Shown in pieces: positions 44,165 to 54,035 of a DNA stretch of 64,000 bases; within the stretch, counting starts at the first letter, position 1; the number at the start of each line of letters is the position of its first letter. Under the pieces are notes generated by a model. That model did not search any database. It was not told where the DNA came from and saw only the letters and a program-made list of their open reading frames with translations. Both the position numbers and the translations under genes were made by a program. This DNA is from Paenibacillus sp. FSL R5-0912 (GTDB lineage: Bacteria; Bacillota; Bacilli; Paenibacillales; Paenibacillaceae): positions 2,480,001-2,544,000 of the forward strand of contig NZ_CP009282.1 of assembly GCF_000758605.1 (NCBI RefSeq), in the 5' to 3' direction.

Positions 44165-45874
44165 ATGAAGATGCAGCATTTTGAAGACAGCATTTATAAT
44201 CTGATCGTAGAGACCTCCACGAATTTGCCGGGTGATGTACGCCGGGCGGTTGCTAAAGGGCGTGCGCTGGAAGACCGGGCGACCCGCTCCGGACTGGCAC
44301 TGACCACGATTGCCCAGAATATCGGCATGGCCGAGCTCCAGGTATCGCCGATTTGCCAGGATACAGGGATGCCGACTTTTATAATTCATACGCCGGTTGG
44401 CGTGAATCAGATAGAGATGAAGAAGGATATTCATAGCGCGATAATCCGGGCGACGAAGAACGGCAAGCTGCGGCCCAATTCCGTAGATTCCCTTACAGGC
44501 GAGAACAGCGGGGACAATCTGGGTCCAGGCACGCCGGTGATTCATTTCGAGCAGTGGGAAGAGGAAGGCATTGATGTAAGGCTCATTCTGAAGGGCGGCG
44601 GCTGCGAGAATAAGAATATTCAGTACAGTCTCCCGGCAGAGCTGGAAGGTCTGGGCAAAGCCGGACGAGATCTAGACGGCATTCGCAAATGTATTCTTCA
44701 TTCGGTCTATCAGGCGCAGGGCCAGGGCTGCAGTGCAGGCTTCATTGGCGTAGGCATCGGCGGTGACCGTACAACGGGTTATGAGCTGGCGAAGAAGCAG
44801 CTGTTCCGCAAGGTCGAGGATGTGAATCCCACCCAAGATCTGGGCAAGCTGGAAGATTACATCATGGAGAATGCCAACAAGCTCGGGATCGGCACGATGG
44901 GCTTCGGCGGTGAAGTTACGCTGTTAGGCTGCAAAATCGGAGTTATGAACCGTCTGCCGGCGAGCTTCTTTGTCTCGGTAGCTTATAATTGCTGGGCCTT
45001 CCGCCGTCAGGGGATACTGGTGAATCCGGCAACCGGGGACATTAAGGAATGGCTCTATGAGAGCGGCACAGGTATTTCTGTTGATGGGGAAGAGGCTTTA
45101 GTGCAAGTAGCTGAACCGGTAGCGGTCTCTGCTGCTGATGGTGTTTCGCAGGGCATGATTCCAGAGGATGCAACGATTCCTGCGGCTCCGGCTATCTTGT
45201 CAGGAACTGGGGAAGCTGCTTCTGATGCTGTTGTCCCCGGTAACGGCAAGGAAATCGAACCTGCTGCCGCAGGCTCTGCCGCATCGGGTGGTTCGCGCGA
45301 AATCCGCCTGACCACACCGATCAGCGAGGAGGATATCCGCAGCCTGCGCGTTGGTGATGTAGTTATTCTCTCCGGCGAGATGCACACCGGCCGCGATGCC
45401 CTGCACAAATATCTGATGGATCACGACGCCCCCGTGGACTTGAACGGTGCGGTCATCTATCACTGTGGCCCGGTCATGCTGAAGGATGAGGAGGGCTGGC
45501 ATGTGAAGGCTGCAGGTCCGACCACCAGCATCCGCGAGGAGCCTTATCAAGGCGATATCATTAAGAAATTCGGCATCCGTGCCGTAATCGGCAAAGGCGG
45601 GATGGGCCCGAAAACGTTGAAGGCATTAGGCGAACACGGCGGCGTCTATCTCAACGCCATTGGCGGTGCAGCCCAGTACTATGCAGAATGCATTAAGAAG
45701 GTTAACGCGGTTGATTTCATGGAGTTCGGAATTCCGGAGGCCATGTGGCATCTGCAGGTGGACGGATTCGCTGCAATCGTCACCATGGATGCGCATGGCA
45801 ACAGCCTGCATGCCGATGTGGAGAAGGATTCCGCGGCCAAGCTGGCCCAGTTCCGGGAGCCGGTATTTAAATAA
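44165..45874 (+). CDS. Class I fumarate hydratase, fused alpha/beta
   Basis: A 569-residue iron-sulfur fumarase interconverting fumarate and malate in the TCA cycle. The N-terminal domain (about 1-300) has PICQDTG (Cys64), GCSAGFIGVGIGG (Cys189) and AYNCWAFRRQGI (Cys276), the likely [4Fe-4S] ligands. The C-terminal domain (about 385-569) has GDVVILSGEMHTGRD, YHCGPVM, GPTTSIREEPYQ and GKGGMGPKTL. They are joined by an Ala/Gly/Pro-rich linker of about 75 residues (about 308-382) unusual for this family. GAGGAG precedes the ATG. A good terminator follows. Confidence 0.9.
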   Translation: MKMQHFEDSIYNLIVETSTNLPGDVRRAVAKGRALEDRATRSGLALTTIAQNIGMAELQVSPICQDTGMPTFIIHTPVGVNQIEMKKDIHSAIIRATKNGKLRPNSVDSLTGENSGDNLGPGTPVIHFEQWEEEGIDVRLILKGGGCENKNIQYSLPAELEGLGKAGRDLDGIRKCILHSVYQAQGQGCSAGFIGVGIGGDRTTGYELAKKQLFRKVEDVNPTQDLGKLEDYIMENANKLGIGTMGFGGEVTLLGCKIGVMNRLPASFFVSVAYNCWAFRRQGILVNPATGDIKEWLYESGTGISVDGEEALVQVAEPVAVSAADGVSQGMIPEDATIPAAPAILSGTGEAASDAVVPGNGKEIEPAAAGSAASGGSREIRLTTPISEEDIRSLRVGDVVILSGEMHTGRDALHKYLMDHDAPVDLNGAVIYHCGPVMLKDEEGWHVKAAGPTTSIREEPYQGDIIKKFGIRAVIGKGGMGPKTLKALGEHGGVYLNAIGGAAQYYAECIKKVNAVDFMEFGIPEAMWHLQVDGFAAIVTMDAHGNSLHADVEKDSAAKLAQFREPVFK

Positions 45875-45950
45875 ACAGCTTAGCAACCTCCCTGTGACAG
45901 TGATTTGTTGGATGATATGAATCAAATAGTATATTTATTCAGTGATAGTG

Positions 45951-45985
45951 AGACCTCTTTCGTTTGGTTGAAAGAGGTCTTTTTG
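45951..45985 (+). terminator. Terminator after fumarase
   Basis: A perfect 11-bp stem AGACCTCTTTC / GAAAGAGGTCT, 8-nt loop, then TTTT. Confidence 0.9.
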
Positions 45986-46132
45986 CGGTGCTGTCTATGA
46001 AAAAAAATCGAAACCGGTATCTGTTCCGGAGGATCATGCTGCTCCCTGATGCTAAACGGGGAATTTTTTGCGTATTGCAGAGTCGTTATCCTATATGGGA
46101 TACGGGTTCTGAGAAAGAACAATTTATATGTC

Positions 46133-46161
46133 TTGACAGCGCATACAAGTCCATGTTAATT
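46133..46161 (+). promoter_or_regulatory. Sigma-A promoter of the GH13/GH119 operon
   Basis: A perfect TTGACA (46133-46138), 17-bp spacer and TTAATT (46156-46161). The transcription start is predicted near 46168. Confidence 0.75.
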
Positions 46162-46167
46162 TTTAGT

Positions 46168-46183
46168 GGGGAAACCGGTTTCC
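46168..46183. promoter_or_regulatory. LacI/CcpA-family palindromic operator
   Basis: GGGAAACCGGTTTCCC is a perfect 16-bp palindrome with the central CG typical of LacI-family sites. It differs from the symmetrical cre TGAAANCGNTTTCA only at its outer bases. It begins seven bases after the -10 box, where bound repressor would block the start site. A maltose/starch-responsive MalR-type regulator or CcpA is the natural reader. Confidence 0.75.
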
Positions 46184-46273
46184 CTGAAGTGAGTAAGATG
46201 AGGCTCTAGACGGTAGCTTGTTCTTTTTGTTAGAAAGTGTTGTGCATACGCATTTATGAGAGGGAGATGAAGA

Positions 46274-49255
46274 ATGAAACGTAAACATTGGCTTATCCCC
46301 GTCCTTATCACATCTATGGTTCTTTCGATCACGATGAATTTATTTGTTCTGCCTCCAGTTAAGGTTGAAGCGGCCAGTATCGGCACGGTTACAGAGAATG
46401 ACACGATTTATCAGATTATGGTTGACCGTTTCAATGACGGAGACTCCTCCAATAATGCCACAGGAGCCGCCATCCGCTATGGGGAGACCTCTGAAGAGGA
46501 TTTCCGCTATATGAAGGGTGGAGACTGGCAGGGAGTTATCAATAAGCTCCCCTATATCCATAATATGGGCTATACGGCGATCTGGATCTCTCCGGTTGCC
46601 GAACCGCAGATGACTAACCGGGAGAATAACGGAACAGGGAAGAACACAGCTTACCACGGATACAATGTCAAAGACCCTAATGCGGCCAACCCTTATTTCG
46701 GTACAAAAGAGAAGCTTAAAGAGCTGGTTGATTCAGCGCATGCGCTCGGAATCAAGGTCATCATCGACGTGGTTCCGAACCATATCGGCGATTATATGCT
46801 GGGAACCCAGGCTTATTATGATATCCCGGCATTGCAGCCGGTAGCCCCTTTCAATAATCCGGCCTGGTATCACCATAACGGGGATATCAACTGGTCGCTG
46901 GCAGACGGACGATATGATCAGTGGGCCCAGGATTATTTGGAGAATCACGATCTGGGCGGACTGGATGATATCGACTTCGATGTTCCTGCCGCCAAGCAGG
47001 CCATCTTCAGCTCGATTAAAGGCTGGTTTGATTATACAGGTGCGGATGGTGCCCGCGTTGATGCCGCCAAGCTGATGAAGCCGACGGATATCGGGGAGCT
47101 GCAGACGCTGCTGGGCGTGAACACCTTCGGAGAGAATTTTGACGGCAATGCCGAATTTGTCTCCCGCTGGGTAGGCAGCAGCAAGGAGTGGGGCATGCTC
47201 GATTTCCCGCTATTCTTCTCTGTCTTGAACAGCTTTGCTTATGGACAATCCTTCGATTCTAATGTTAAGAGTACACTGGCTCTTGATTCCTATTACAACG
47301 GCAATGCGAATCATATGGTTACCTTCATTGATAATCATGACCGCAACCGTTTCCTGACAGAAGCCGGAGGCAGTGTAGAGAAGCTGCAGAATGCCTTGTC
47401 CTTCATCTTCACTGTGCGCGGAACCCCGGTGGTGTTCCAGGGGACAGAACAGAACAAAGGCAACGGGAACGGCCAGATCATGACTGGCGGCATTGCCGAT
47501 ACATGGAACCGCTGGTCCATGGTGAAGCGTGATGCAAGCGGCAACGTGGTGGAGAATTATTTCAATGAGAACGCCAGCACCTACAAGCATGTAGCCAAGC
47601 TTAACGAAATCCGCAAAAATAATCCTGCGCTGCGCACCGGCACCCAGCGTGAAATGTGGTCTGCCCAGAATCTGTACGCGTTCTCCCGCCGGATTGACAG
47701 CGGGACCCATGTGGGACAGGAAGTCATCTCCGCATTCAGTAATGCTTCGGGCGGGTCGCAGACGGTTACGATTCCGCTGCGCGCTGAGAGCACTCTTACT
47801 GTAGGGACGGTACTGATTAACCAGTTGAACACCTCTGACACGGTAACCGTGCAATCAGGCGGCGCGACCGGCAAACAGATTACGGTTACTCTTGGTGCGA
47901 ATTCCGCCAAAATCTATTCGAAGACACAGCCTATTGTGGATACTCAGGCTCCGACTGTACCAACGAATGTAACAGCCACTGTGCAGAATGCATCCAGTGC
48001 GATTGTAAGCTGGTCAGCTTCCACGGATAATGCCGGAGTTACAGGGTACGAGATTTACCGTAATGGAGTCAAGATTGGAACCTCGGCAACTACCTCTTAC
48101 ACAGACAACGGCTTGTCTGGCAGTACAAACTACTCGTATACAATAAAAGCGTATGACGCCGCCGCCAATCTGTCGGCTTTCAGTGCAGCTGCCCTGATCG
48201 TCACGCCTGCCGGAAATAGTGTGACGATCTATTACAAGCAGGGCTACACCACACCTTATATCCATTACCGCCCGGCTGCGGGCACCTGGACGACTGCGCC
48301 GGGTGTAGCGATTCCTGCGGCTGAAGTGGCAGGTTACAACAAAATCACCATCAATATCGGTGCAGCCACCCAGCTGGAAGCCTGCTTCAACAACGGCAGC
48401 GGCACCTGGGACAGCAACGGCGGCAGCAATTATCTGTTCGGAACGGGCACGTGGATGTATATTCCGACAGGAACGATCCAGGCAGGGGGGCCGGCCGGGC
48501 CGACTGCGACACCAACGGTGACGCCAACGCCGACCGCAACACCAACAGCTACATCGACCGCGACACCAACGCCAACCGCAACACCAACAGCCACACCGAC
48601 CGCGACACCAACGGTTACACCGACAGCAACCCCTGTGCCAACCGCCACTCCGGTAGGGAATACAGCGACGATCTACTACAAGAATACGGCCTATACCAAC
48701 TCTTATATCCATTACAAGCTGGATGGGGCAAGCACCTGGACGACCTCGCCGGGCGTGCAGATGCAGGCATCCACATTCAGCGGCTACAAAGCGATTACCA
48801 TCGAGCTCGGAACCGCGACCGGACTTACTGCAGCGTTCAATAACGGCAGCGGAACCTGGGACAGCAATGGCGGCAGCAATTATCACTTTGGCGCGGGCAG
48901 CTCAAGCCTTGTGGGGGGAAGTCTTACCACCGGAGAACCTCAGGCGGACAGCGTGACCTTCCGGGTCACTGTTCCGGCCACCACTCCAGCGAGCGGGCCT
49001 GTCTATCTGACCGGGTCGTTCAACAGCTGGAATGCGGCTGACCCCGCATATCTGCTGACCAAGGGCAGTGACGGAGTCTATTCCATCACCCTGAGCCTTC
49101 CGGCAGGGACAGCAGTGACGTATAAGCTGACGCGCGGCAGCTGGGCTACGGTAGAGACCTCATCCGGTGGAGCAGATATTGCGAACCGAGCGCTCACGCC
49201 GGCGGGCGGCGCACAGACCGTCAACCTGACCGTGCAGCGCTGGAAGGATCAATAG
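46274..49255 (+). CDS. igtY: Secreted GH13 starch-active enzyme (IgtY-like), FN3-CBM-CBM-CBM20
   Basis: A 993-residue secreted protein. Signal peptide to about residue 34 (VEAA). GH13 catalytic domain about 38-550, with region I DVVPNH (165-170), nucleophile Asp263 in GARVDAAK, acid/base Glu287 in GENFDG and Asp356 in NHDRNRF. Then an FN3 domain (about 556-646), a starch-binding module of the CBM25/26 type (about 648-742), a Pro-Thr linker (about 745-795), a second such module (about 797-893) and a CBM20 (about 897-993). Size and domain order recall IgtY, the isocyclomaltooligosaccharide glucanotransferase reported from Bacillus circulans AM7, particularly since the next gene looks like IgtZ. 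An ordinary alpha-amylase specificity is the alternative. GGGAGATG lies before the ATG. Confidence 0.75.
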   Translation: MKRKHWLIPVLITSMVLSITMNLFVLPPVKVEAASIGTVTENDTIYQIMVDRFNDGDSSNNATGAAIRYGETSEEDFRYMKGGDWQGVINKLPYIHNMGYTAIWISPVAEPQMTNRENNGTGKNTAYHGYNVKDPNAANPYFGTKEKLKELVDSAHALGIKVIIDVVPNHIGDYMLGTQAYYDIPALQPVAPFNNPAWYHHNGDINWSLADGRYDQWAQDYLENHDLGGLDDIDFDVPAAKQAIFSSIKGWFDYTGADGARVDAAKLMKPTDIGELQTLLGVNTFGENFDGNAEFVSRWVGSSKEWGMLDFPLFFSVLNSFAYGQSFDSNVKSTLALDSYYNGNANHMVTFIDNHDRNRFLTEAGGSVEKLQNALSFIFTVRGTPVVFQGTEQNKGNGNGQIMTGGIADTWNRWSMVKRDASGNVVENYFNENASTYKHVAKLNEIRKNNPALRTGTQREMWSAQNLYAFSRRIDSGTHVGQEVISAFSNASGGSQTVTIPLRAESTLTVGTVLINQLNTSDTVTVQSGGATGKQITVTLGANSAKIYSKTQPIVDTQAPTVPTNVTATVQNASSAIVSWSASTDNAGVTGYEIYRNGVKIGTSATTSYTDNGLSGSTNYSYTIKAYDAAANLSAFSAAALIVTPAGNSVTIYYKQGYTTPYIHYRPAAGTWTTAPGVAIPAAEVAGYNKITINIGAATQLEACFNNGSGTWDSNGGSNYLFGTGTWMYIPTGTIQAGGPAGPTATPTVTPTPTATPTATSTATPTPTATPTATPTATPTVTPTATPVPTATPVGNTATIYYKNTAYTNSYIHYKLDGASTWTTSPGVQMQASTFSGYKAITIELGTATGLTAAFNNGSGTWDSNGGSNYHFGAGSSSLVGGSLTTGEPQADSVTFRVTVPATTPASGPVYLTGSFNSWNAADPAYLLTKGSDGVYSITLSLPAGTAVTYKLTRGSWATVETSSGGADIANRALTPAGGAQTVNLTVQRWKDQ
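48651..49255. repeat. 605-bp near-identical 3' end, copy 1 (partner 52555-53159)
   Basis: The second CBM25/26 module and the CBM20 of the two starch enzymes are about 98.5% identical at the DNA level (about nine differences), with a constant offset of 3904 bp. Confidence 0.95.
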
Positions 49256-49343
49256 GGAATGACAGGGGGGCGAAGGATGAATTCCGGCGCCCCCGTTCTT
49301 TTGAATAAGCTGATGTGGTTGAAGAGAGAGGAGTTGTAAGCTG

Positions 49344-52300
49344 ATGAGAGCATCCCGGTATTGGCGCAAAATCACAGCCCTGCTGCTTGGTGTGCTTCTG
49401 ATGATCCCGGCAGCAGCCACTAATGTCTCGGCAGATATTGCCGCTACGCATGTGTACCATAACCATATGCCGAATTTCTGGGCGTACTATGATTTGAACT
49501 CCTATAACGCTGCCCCGGCAGGAAGTCCGATCCGCTATACGTATGATGGTGAAGTCATCCAGTTGAAGCAGAACCCGCCTGCGGGATATACCTATTATTT
49601 GCCGAACGGCTCCCCGATGCCGCATGATGATCTGGTCTCCTATTATTCACATCACGCGAAGACAGGAGCGTACTTAACCTGGCCCTGGAGCGTGGCGAAT
49701 ACGCTGCACAGCAATTATCCCCAGGCACAGATGCATGTTACAATGTCCGGCTCGGTTGTAAATAACGTGAATAGTATTATTCAGCAGGGTAATGTAAGCG
49801 GATACAGTAATCCAGCTTGGGGTGCCCCCTGGAAGAGCGCCGTTGATCAGCTCAAAACAACAAATGGCAGCAACATGCTTGATCTGATCCATTTCTCCGG
49901 ACATCACTCCATGGGTCCGCTGGTCGGCAACGACTATTTGCTCAAGGATATGATCTATCATGGAGCCACATTGGCTCAGCCTTATTTTCTCGGAAGCAGC
50001 TATAAGTCCTCTAAAGGGTTTTTCCCGACAGAGCTGGGTTTCTCTGAACGGATAATCCCCGTCCTTCAAAAGCTGGGCATCCAGTGGTCCGTTATCGGCA
50101 ACAACCATTTTTCCCGCACGCTTAAGGACTATCCGCTGCTGAACAGTCCCGGCACGGATACGATGGTCTCACCGCCCAACCGCAGTGATCTGCAGAATGT
50201 CAGCACTGTAGGCTCCTGGGTAAATGAACCGATGTTCAACGAGCAGCAGGTTGTCTATAACAAGTATCCTTTTGCCTCCACAGCCCATTGGGTCCGCTAT
50301 GTGGACCCGGCAACCGGGGCAGAATCCAAAGTGGTCGGCGTTCCGGTTGCACAGGCGCAGTCATGGGAAGAAGGATATTTGGGACAGGTAAAAGCGGATG
50401 TGCTTAAGCCGTATGAGAATCTGGTCGCGCAGAAGCAGATTTTTGTGGTGGCTCATGACGGGGATAATTCTTCGGGTAGGGCCGGCTCCGAGGAGACCTG
50501 GCGCAATGCCGGGAATGTCACCTATGCCAGCAGCGGTGTAACCGGAATGGGGATTGACGAGTATCTGCGCAATAATACACCAGCAGCCTCCGATGTTGTC
50601 CATGTTCAGGACGGCTCATGGATTGATACCCGGGATTCCTCCTCTGATCCGACCTGGTACCACTGGCATCTGCCGTTCGGCATCTGGAAAAGCCAGTTTG
50701 CCAGCTTCAATCAGGTGAACGGCACCTCTTATGCGCCGAAGAAGAATCTGTCCGGTGTCGAAGAAGGCATGACCGTATCCTTCGAGAAGGGTTACCATTA
50801 TCTGGAGCGTAACTTCGCCTTGCTGCAGGCTTCCCTGAATTATGCCAAGACAGCCGAGCAGATCTGGCTGGATGAGCATCCGAATTACTGGAAGCCGGTT
50901 AATCCGATTGACCGTGAGGTGACTTACGAGGGCAATCAGCTCAACCCTTGGATGATCTCCTATCCGGTAAAAGGGAACACCGCAAGCGATTATGCCGGCG
51001 GCGCCAATCCGGCTGAATTGGCCTGGTATTTCCTGCTCCCGGCGATGGACTCCGGCTTCGGGTATTACGATGAGAATGTGGATGACAGCGTGAAGCCGGC
51101 ACTGTCCTTCAATCAATCGCTGTATTTCTCCAAGCCTTATGTTACACAAAAGCTGGCCAAAGACAAAACCGGCCCCTCCGTATGGTGGCCGCAGCGTTAC
51201 CCGTACAATCCGGGCAGCGCCAATGTCAGCAAGGCTGAAGGCTGGACGCTGCAGCATTTCAATAATGTGTTCTCCATCTATACCTACGCTTTCGACACCA
51301 GCGGAATCAGCGATATCAAGGTGAAGGTCCGGGCACACCGCGACAAGACGGCAGATGCTGCGGACAATACTTTCAAGGTCTATGACCCGGCGGGCCTGGC
51401 TGCAGCAGGAATATCCAATATTGACCCTGCCAAGGTCGGTGCCTGGACGGAATACCCGATGACAGTCCGCGATCTCAGCACGGATATCAACGGGGTCGAC
51501 TGGCAGCCAAGCAGCAAGGCGATCATGCAGAAGGTTCCGGCTAAGGACATCGGCAATCTGTATTTCAGTTATATCTCGGATTATCGTGACCAGCTGGTGG
51601 ACTACTATATTGAAGCCAAAGACGCTAAGGGTAATGTAACGAAAAGCGATATCCAGCAGGTCTACGTCGGAGCAGGAAAATATACATTGGCAAACGGAAA
51701 ATATACTGAGAGCATGCAGGGAACCGTTGAGGGCACGCATCCGTTTATTACCGATGTGCCTGCAGTTCCGGACACGGAAGCCCCGTCTGTGCCGGCTAAT
51801 CTTCAGGCAGCTGTGGTCAATGCCTCCTCGGCCTTGCTGACATGGAATGCAGCTACCGATAATATCCGTGTGACAGGTTATGAGATCTATCGCGATGGCA
51901 TCAAGATCGGTACATCACCGTCTGCTTCGTATACAGACAGCGGCTTGTCCTCCTCTACGACGTATGAATACAAGGTCAAAGCTTATGATGCTTCGGGCAA
52001 TCTGTCCGGACTGAGTGCGCTTGCATCCGCCACAACACCGGCGGGGAATAATGTGACGATCTATTACAAGAAGGGCTACACCACACCGTACATTCACTAC
52101 CGTCCGGTTGCGGGTACCTGGACGACTGCGCCGGGCGTAGCGATTCCTGCGGCTGAAATGGCGGGCTATAACAAAATCACGATCAATATCGGCTCCGCCA
52201 CCCAGCTGGAAGCCTGCTTCAATAACGGCAGCGGTACTTGGGACAGTAACGGCGGCAGCAATTATCTGTTCGGCACCGGCACCTGGACCTATACCCCTAC

Positions 52301-53159
52301 CGGGCAAATCCAGGCGGGCGCCCCGGATGTTCCGACGGCCACGCCGACCGCCACGCCAACGGTTACGCCGACAGCGGTGCCAACGGCTACGCCGACAGCG
52401 GTACCAACGCCAACCGCAACACCAACAGCCACACCGACCGCGGTGCCAACGGCTACGCCGACAGCGGCACCAACGCCAACCGCAACACCAACAGCCACAC
52501 CGACCGCGACACCAACGGTTACACCGACCGCAACCCCGGTGCCAACCGCCACTCCGGTAGGGAATACAGCGACAATCTACTACAAGAATACGGCCTATAC
52601 CAACTCTTATATCCATTACAAGCTGGATGGGGCAAGCACCTGGACGACCTCGCCGGGCGTGCAGATGCAGGCATCCACATTCAGCGGCTACAAAGCGATT
52701 ACCATCGAGCTCGGAACCGCGACCGGACTTACTGCAGCGTTCAATAACGGCAGCGGAACCTGGGACAGCAATGGCGGCAGCAATTATCACTTTGGCGCGG
52801 GCAGCTCAAGCCTTGTGGGGGGAAGTCTTACCACCGGAGAACCTCGAGCGGACAGCGTGACCTTCCGGGTCACTGTTCCGGCCACCACTCCAGCGAGCGG
52901 GCCTATCTATCTGACCGGGTCGTTCAACAGCTGGAATGCGGCTGACCCCGCATACCTGCTGACCAAGGGCAGTGACGGAGTCTATTCCATCACCCTGAGC
53001 CTTCCGGCAGGGACAGCAGTGACGTATAAGCTGACGCGCGGCAGCTGGGCTACGGTAGAGACCTCATCCGGTGGAGCAGATATTGCGAACCGTGCGCTCA
53101 CGCCGGCGGGCGGCGCACAGACCGCCAACCTGACCGTGCAGCGCTGGAAGGATCAGTAA
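49344..53159 (+). CDS. igtZ: Secreted GH119 alpha-amylase (IgtZ-like), FN3-CBM-CBM-CBM20
   Basis: A 1271-residue secreted protein. Signal peptide to about residue 30 (NVSA). The catalytic domain starts at [11 protein letters not shown]; this and [16 protein letters not shown] (Glu230) and VVAHDGDN (Asp372) are the hallmarks of GH119, the small family related to GH57 and founded on B. circulans IgtZ. From memory the predicted IgtZ catalytic residues are Glu231 and Asp373, one off from here. A beta-rich region, then FN3 (about 809-898), CBM25/26 (about 900-995), a Thr-Pro linker (about 997-1073), a second CBM25/26 (about 1075-1172) and CBM20 (about 1173-1271) follow. It lies 88 bp after the GH13 gene with its own GGAG site and no terminator between, so they form an operon. 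Confidence 0.85.
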   Translation: MRASRYWRKITALLLGVLLMIPAAATNVSADIAATHVYHNHMPNFWAYYDLNSYNAAPAGSPIRYTYDGEVIQLKQNPPAGYTYYLPNGSPMPHDDLVSYYSHHAKTGAYLTWPWSVANTLHSNYPQAQMHVTMSGSVVNNVNSIIQQGNVSGYSNPAWGAPWKSAVDQLKTTNGSNMLDLIHFSGHHSMGPLVGNDYLLKDMIYHGATLAQPYFLGSSYKSSKGFFPTELGFSERIIPVLQKLGIQWSVIGNNHFSRTLKDYPLLNSPGTDTMVSPPNRSDLQNVSTVGSWVNEPMFNEQQVVYNKYPFASTAHWVRYVDPATGAESKVVGVPVAQAQSWEEGYLGQVKADVLKPYENLVAQKQIFVVAHDGDNSSGRAGSEETWRNAGNVTYASSGVTGMGIDEYLRNNTPAASDVVHVQDGSWIDTRDSSSDPTWYHWHLPFGIWKSQFASFNQVNGTSYAPKKNLSGVEEGMTVSFEKGYHYLERNFALLQASLNYAKTAEQIWLDEHPNYWKPVNPIDREVTYEGNQLNPWMISYPVKGNTASDYAGGANPAELAWYFLLPAMDSGFGYYDENVDDSVKPALSFNQSLYFSKPYVTQKLAKDKTGPSVWWPQRYPYNPGSANVSKAEGWTLQHFNNVFSIYTYAFDTSGISDIKVKVRAHRDKTADAADNTFKVYDPAGLAAAGISNIDPAKVGAWTEYPMTVRDLSTDINGVDWQPSSKAIMQKVPAKDIGNLYFSYISDYRDQLVDYYIEAKDAKGNVTKSDIQQVYVGAGKYTLANGKYTESMQGTVEGTHPFITDVPAVPDTEAPSVPANLQAAVVNASSALLTWNAATDNIRVTGYEIYRDGIKIGTSPSASYTDSGLSSSTTYEYKVKAYDASGNLSGLSALASATTPAGNNVTIYYKKGYTTPYIHYRPVAGTWTTAPGVAIPAAEMAGYNKITINIGSATQLEACFNNGSGTWDSNGGSNYLFGTGTWTYTPTGQIQAGAPDVPTATPTATPTVTPTAVPTATPTAVPTPTATPTATPTAVPTATPTAAPTPTATPTATPTATPTVTPTATPVPTATPVGNTATIYYKNTAYTNSYIHYKLDGASTWTTSPGVQMQASTFSGYKAITIELGTATGLTAAFNNGSGTWDSNGGSNYHFGAGSSSLVGGSLTTGEPRADSVTFRVTVPATTPASGPIYLTGSFNSWNAADPAYLLTKGSDGVYSITLSLPAGTAVTYKLTRGSWATVETSSGGADIANRALTPAGGAQTANLTVQRWKDQ
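52325..52550. repeat. Low-complexity Thr-Pro linker repeat in igtZ
   Basis: A GC-rich run of ACNCC/ACNGC units encoding (PTATPT/PTAVPT)n, present in a shorter form at 48505-48645 in the GH13 gene. The two linkers differ in length, consistent with slippage. Confidence 0.9.
52555..53159. repeat. 605-bp near-identical 3' end, copy 2 (partner 48651-49255)
   Basis: This is the second copy of the shared CBM-CBM20 3' end. The identity continues to the last codon and then stops; downstream sequences differ. Confidence 0.95.
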
Positions 53160-53399
53160 CTGGCTGCATTCCGTGCTTACACCAAAAGTTGGTTAACTAT
53201 TAGAAGCGAAAATGCTCTCTCCTAACTACACTTTAGTTAACAACCCCACAAGTTGCCAGTAATCGCTGGTGGGATTAGCGCGCAATATTTCATTTCTTTC
53301 TTCACACCTGATTCGTTACCGGCAGAATTAGACTCTGAAGAAGCTCTGCAGGCATAATTGTTGTACGTTTTACAACTTTGATCCCTAGATATCTGGATG

Positions 53400-53440
53400 T
53401 GTGGAAGGATTGTTGTATGAAATACAACAATCCTTCCACA
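53400..53440. repeat. Perfect 18-bp inverted repeat with 5-nt loop
   Basis: The arm TGTGGAAGGATTGTTGTA (53400-53417) is exactly complementary to 53423-53440, loop TGAAA. No T-tract follows in either direction. Related GTTGTA/TACAAC pairs lie at about 53360-53376 and 53466-53480. Confidence 0.9.
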
Positions 53441-53651
53441 AAACTTCTTTGAGAAGGAGAAATGCTGTATTTGGTACAACAATTTGGTATTTGGACCAAT
53501 ATAATAGAGAAAATGTTGTATTTTATGCAGGATTTTATAAAAACCTATCTAGTCTGAGCTACAATAAGCGGTTGCATTGGTATTTGTGCTGGTTAATACC
53601 ATTTAAAGGAAGAATATTGATCTATAGACTATAATGTGTGTTAAAAGAATA

Positions 53652-53707
53652 GCTCCTTTTAAATGGTGTGTGGTCCAGCCATTTAAAAGGGGCGATTTCT
53701 TTTTTCT
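53652..53707 (+). terminator. Terminator-like hairpin, 12-bp core stem
   Basis: CCTTTTAAATGG (53655-53666) pairs with CCATTTAAAAGG (53679-53690), extended by GCTCC/GGGGC, and followed by GATTTCTTTTTT. It may end the igtYZ transcript, although it is 490 bp downstream of the igtZ stop. Confidence 0.6.
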
Positions 53708-53733
53708 ATTATTTTATGGAGGGGAGGATTAAG

Positions 53734-53880
53734 GGTTGGAGTGTTGAGGTGTTGGAGTGTTGAGGTGTTGGAGTGTTGAGAGTGTTGGGATTGCTGGAGG
53801 GTTGAGGATTGAAGGGTTGAGGATTGAAGGATTGAGGATTGAGGATTGAGGATTGAGGATTGAGGATTGAAGAATGGAGG
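53734..53880. repeat. Simple repeat of GAGGATT / GAGGTGTTGGAGTGTT units
   Basis: First about three copies of a 16-bp GAGGTGTTGGAGTGTT unit, then a run of 7-bp GAGGATT and 8-bp GAAGGATT units. It is strand-asymmetric (purine plus T only), so unlikely to be coding. Confidence 0.9.
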
Positions 53881-53985
53881 GCTGAAGCTTTCAATGATTT
53901 AAAGGGTCTACAGGTTTGCCGTAACTTCCCCCTCTTAAACAGCGGAGCGGACGGACTGATTGTGGAGAAGCGATAGCGTTCGCCT

Positions 53986-54035
53986 TTGTTCCCGGATTTT
54001 CACCGCTAAGGAGAATAAATAAAATCCGGGAACAA
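53986..54035. repeat. 15-bp perfect inverted repeat, 20-nt loop
   Basis: TTGTTCCCGGATTTT (53986-54000) is complementary to AAAATCCGGGAACAA (54021-54035). It adjoins the 61-bp tandem repeat. Confidence 0.85.

Larger units (their letters stand above)
45875..46273. other. Control region upstream of the starch-enzyme genes
   Basis: About 400 bp: the fumarase terminator (45951-45985), then a promoter (46133-46161) and a 16-bp palindromic operator (46168-46183) for the gene at 46274. A small plus-strand frame at 45964-46209 has no ribosome binding site and runs through these elements, so it is not taken as a gene. Confidence 0.7.

Noticed and set aside
45964-46209. 81-aa plus-strand frame before the GH13 gene
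   Set aside because: It runs through the fumarase terminator, the promoter and the operator, and has no ribosome binding site.
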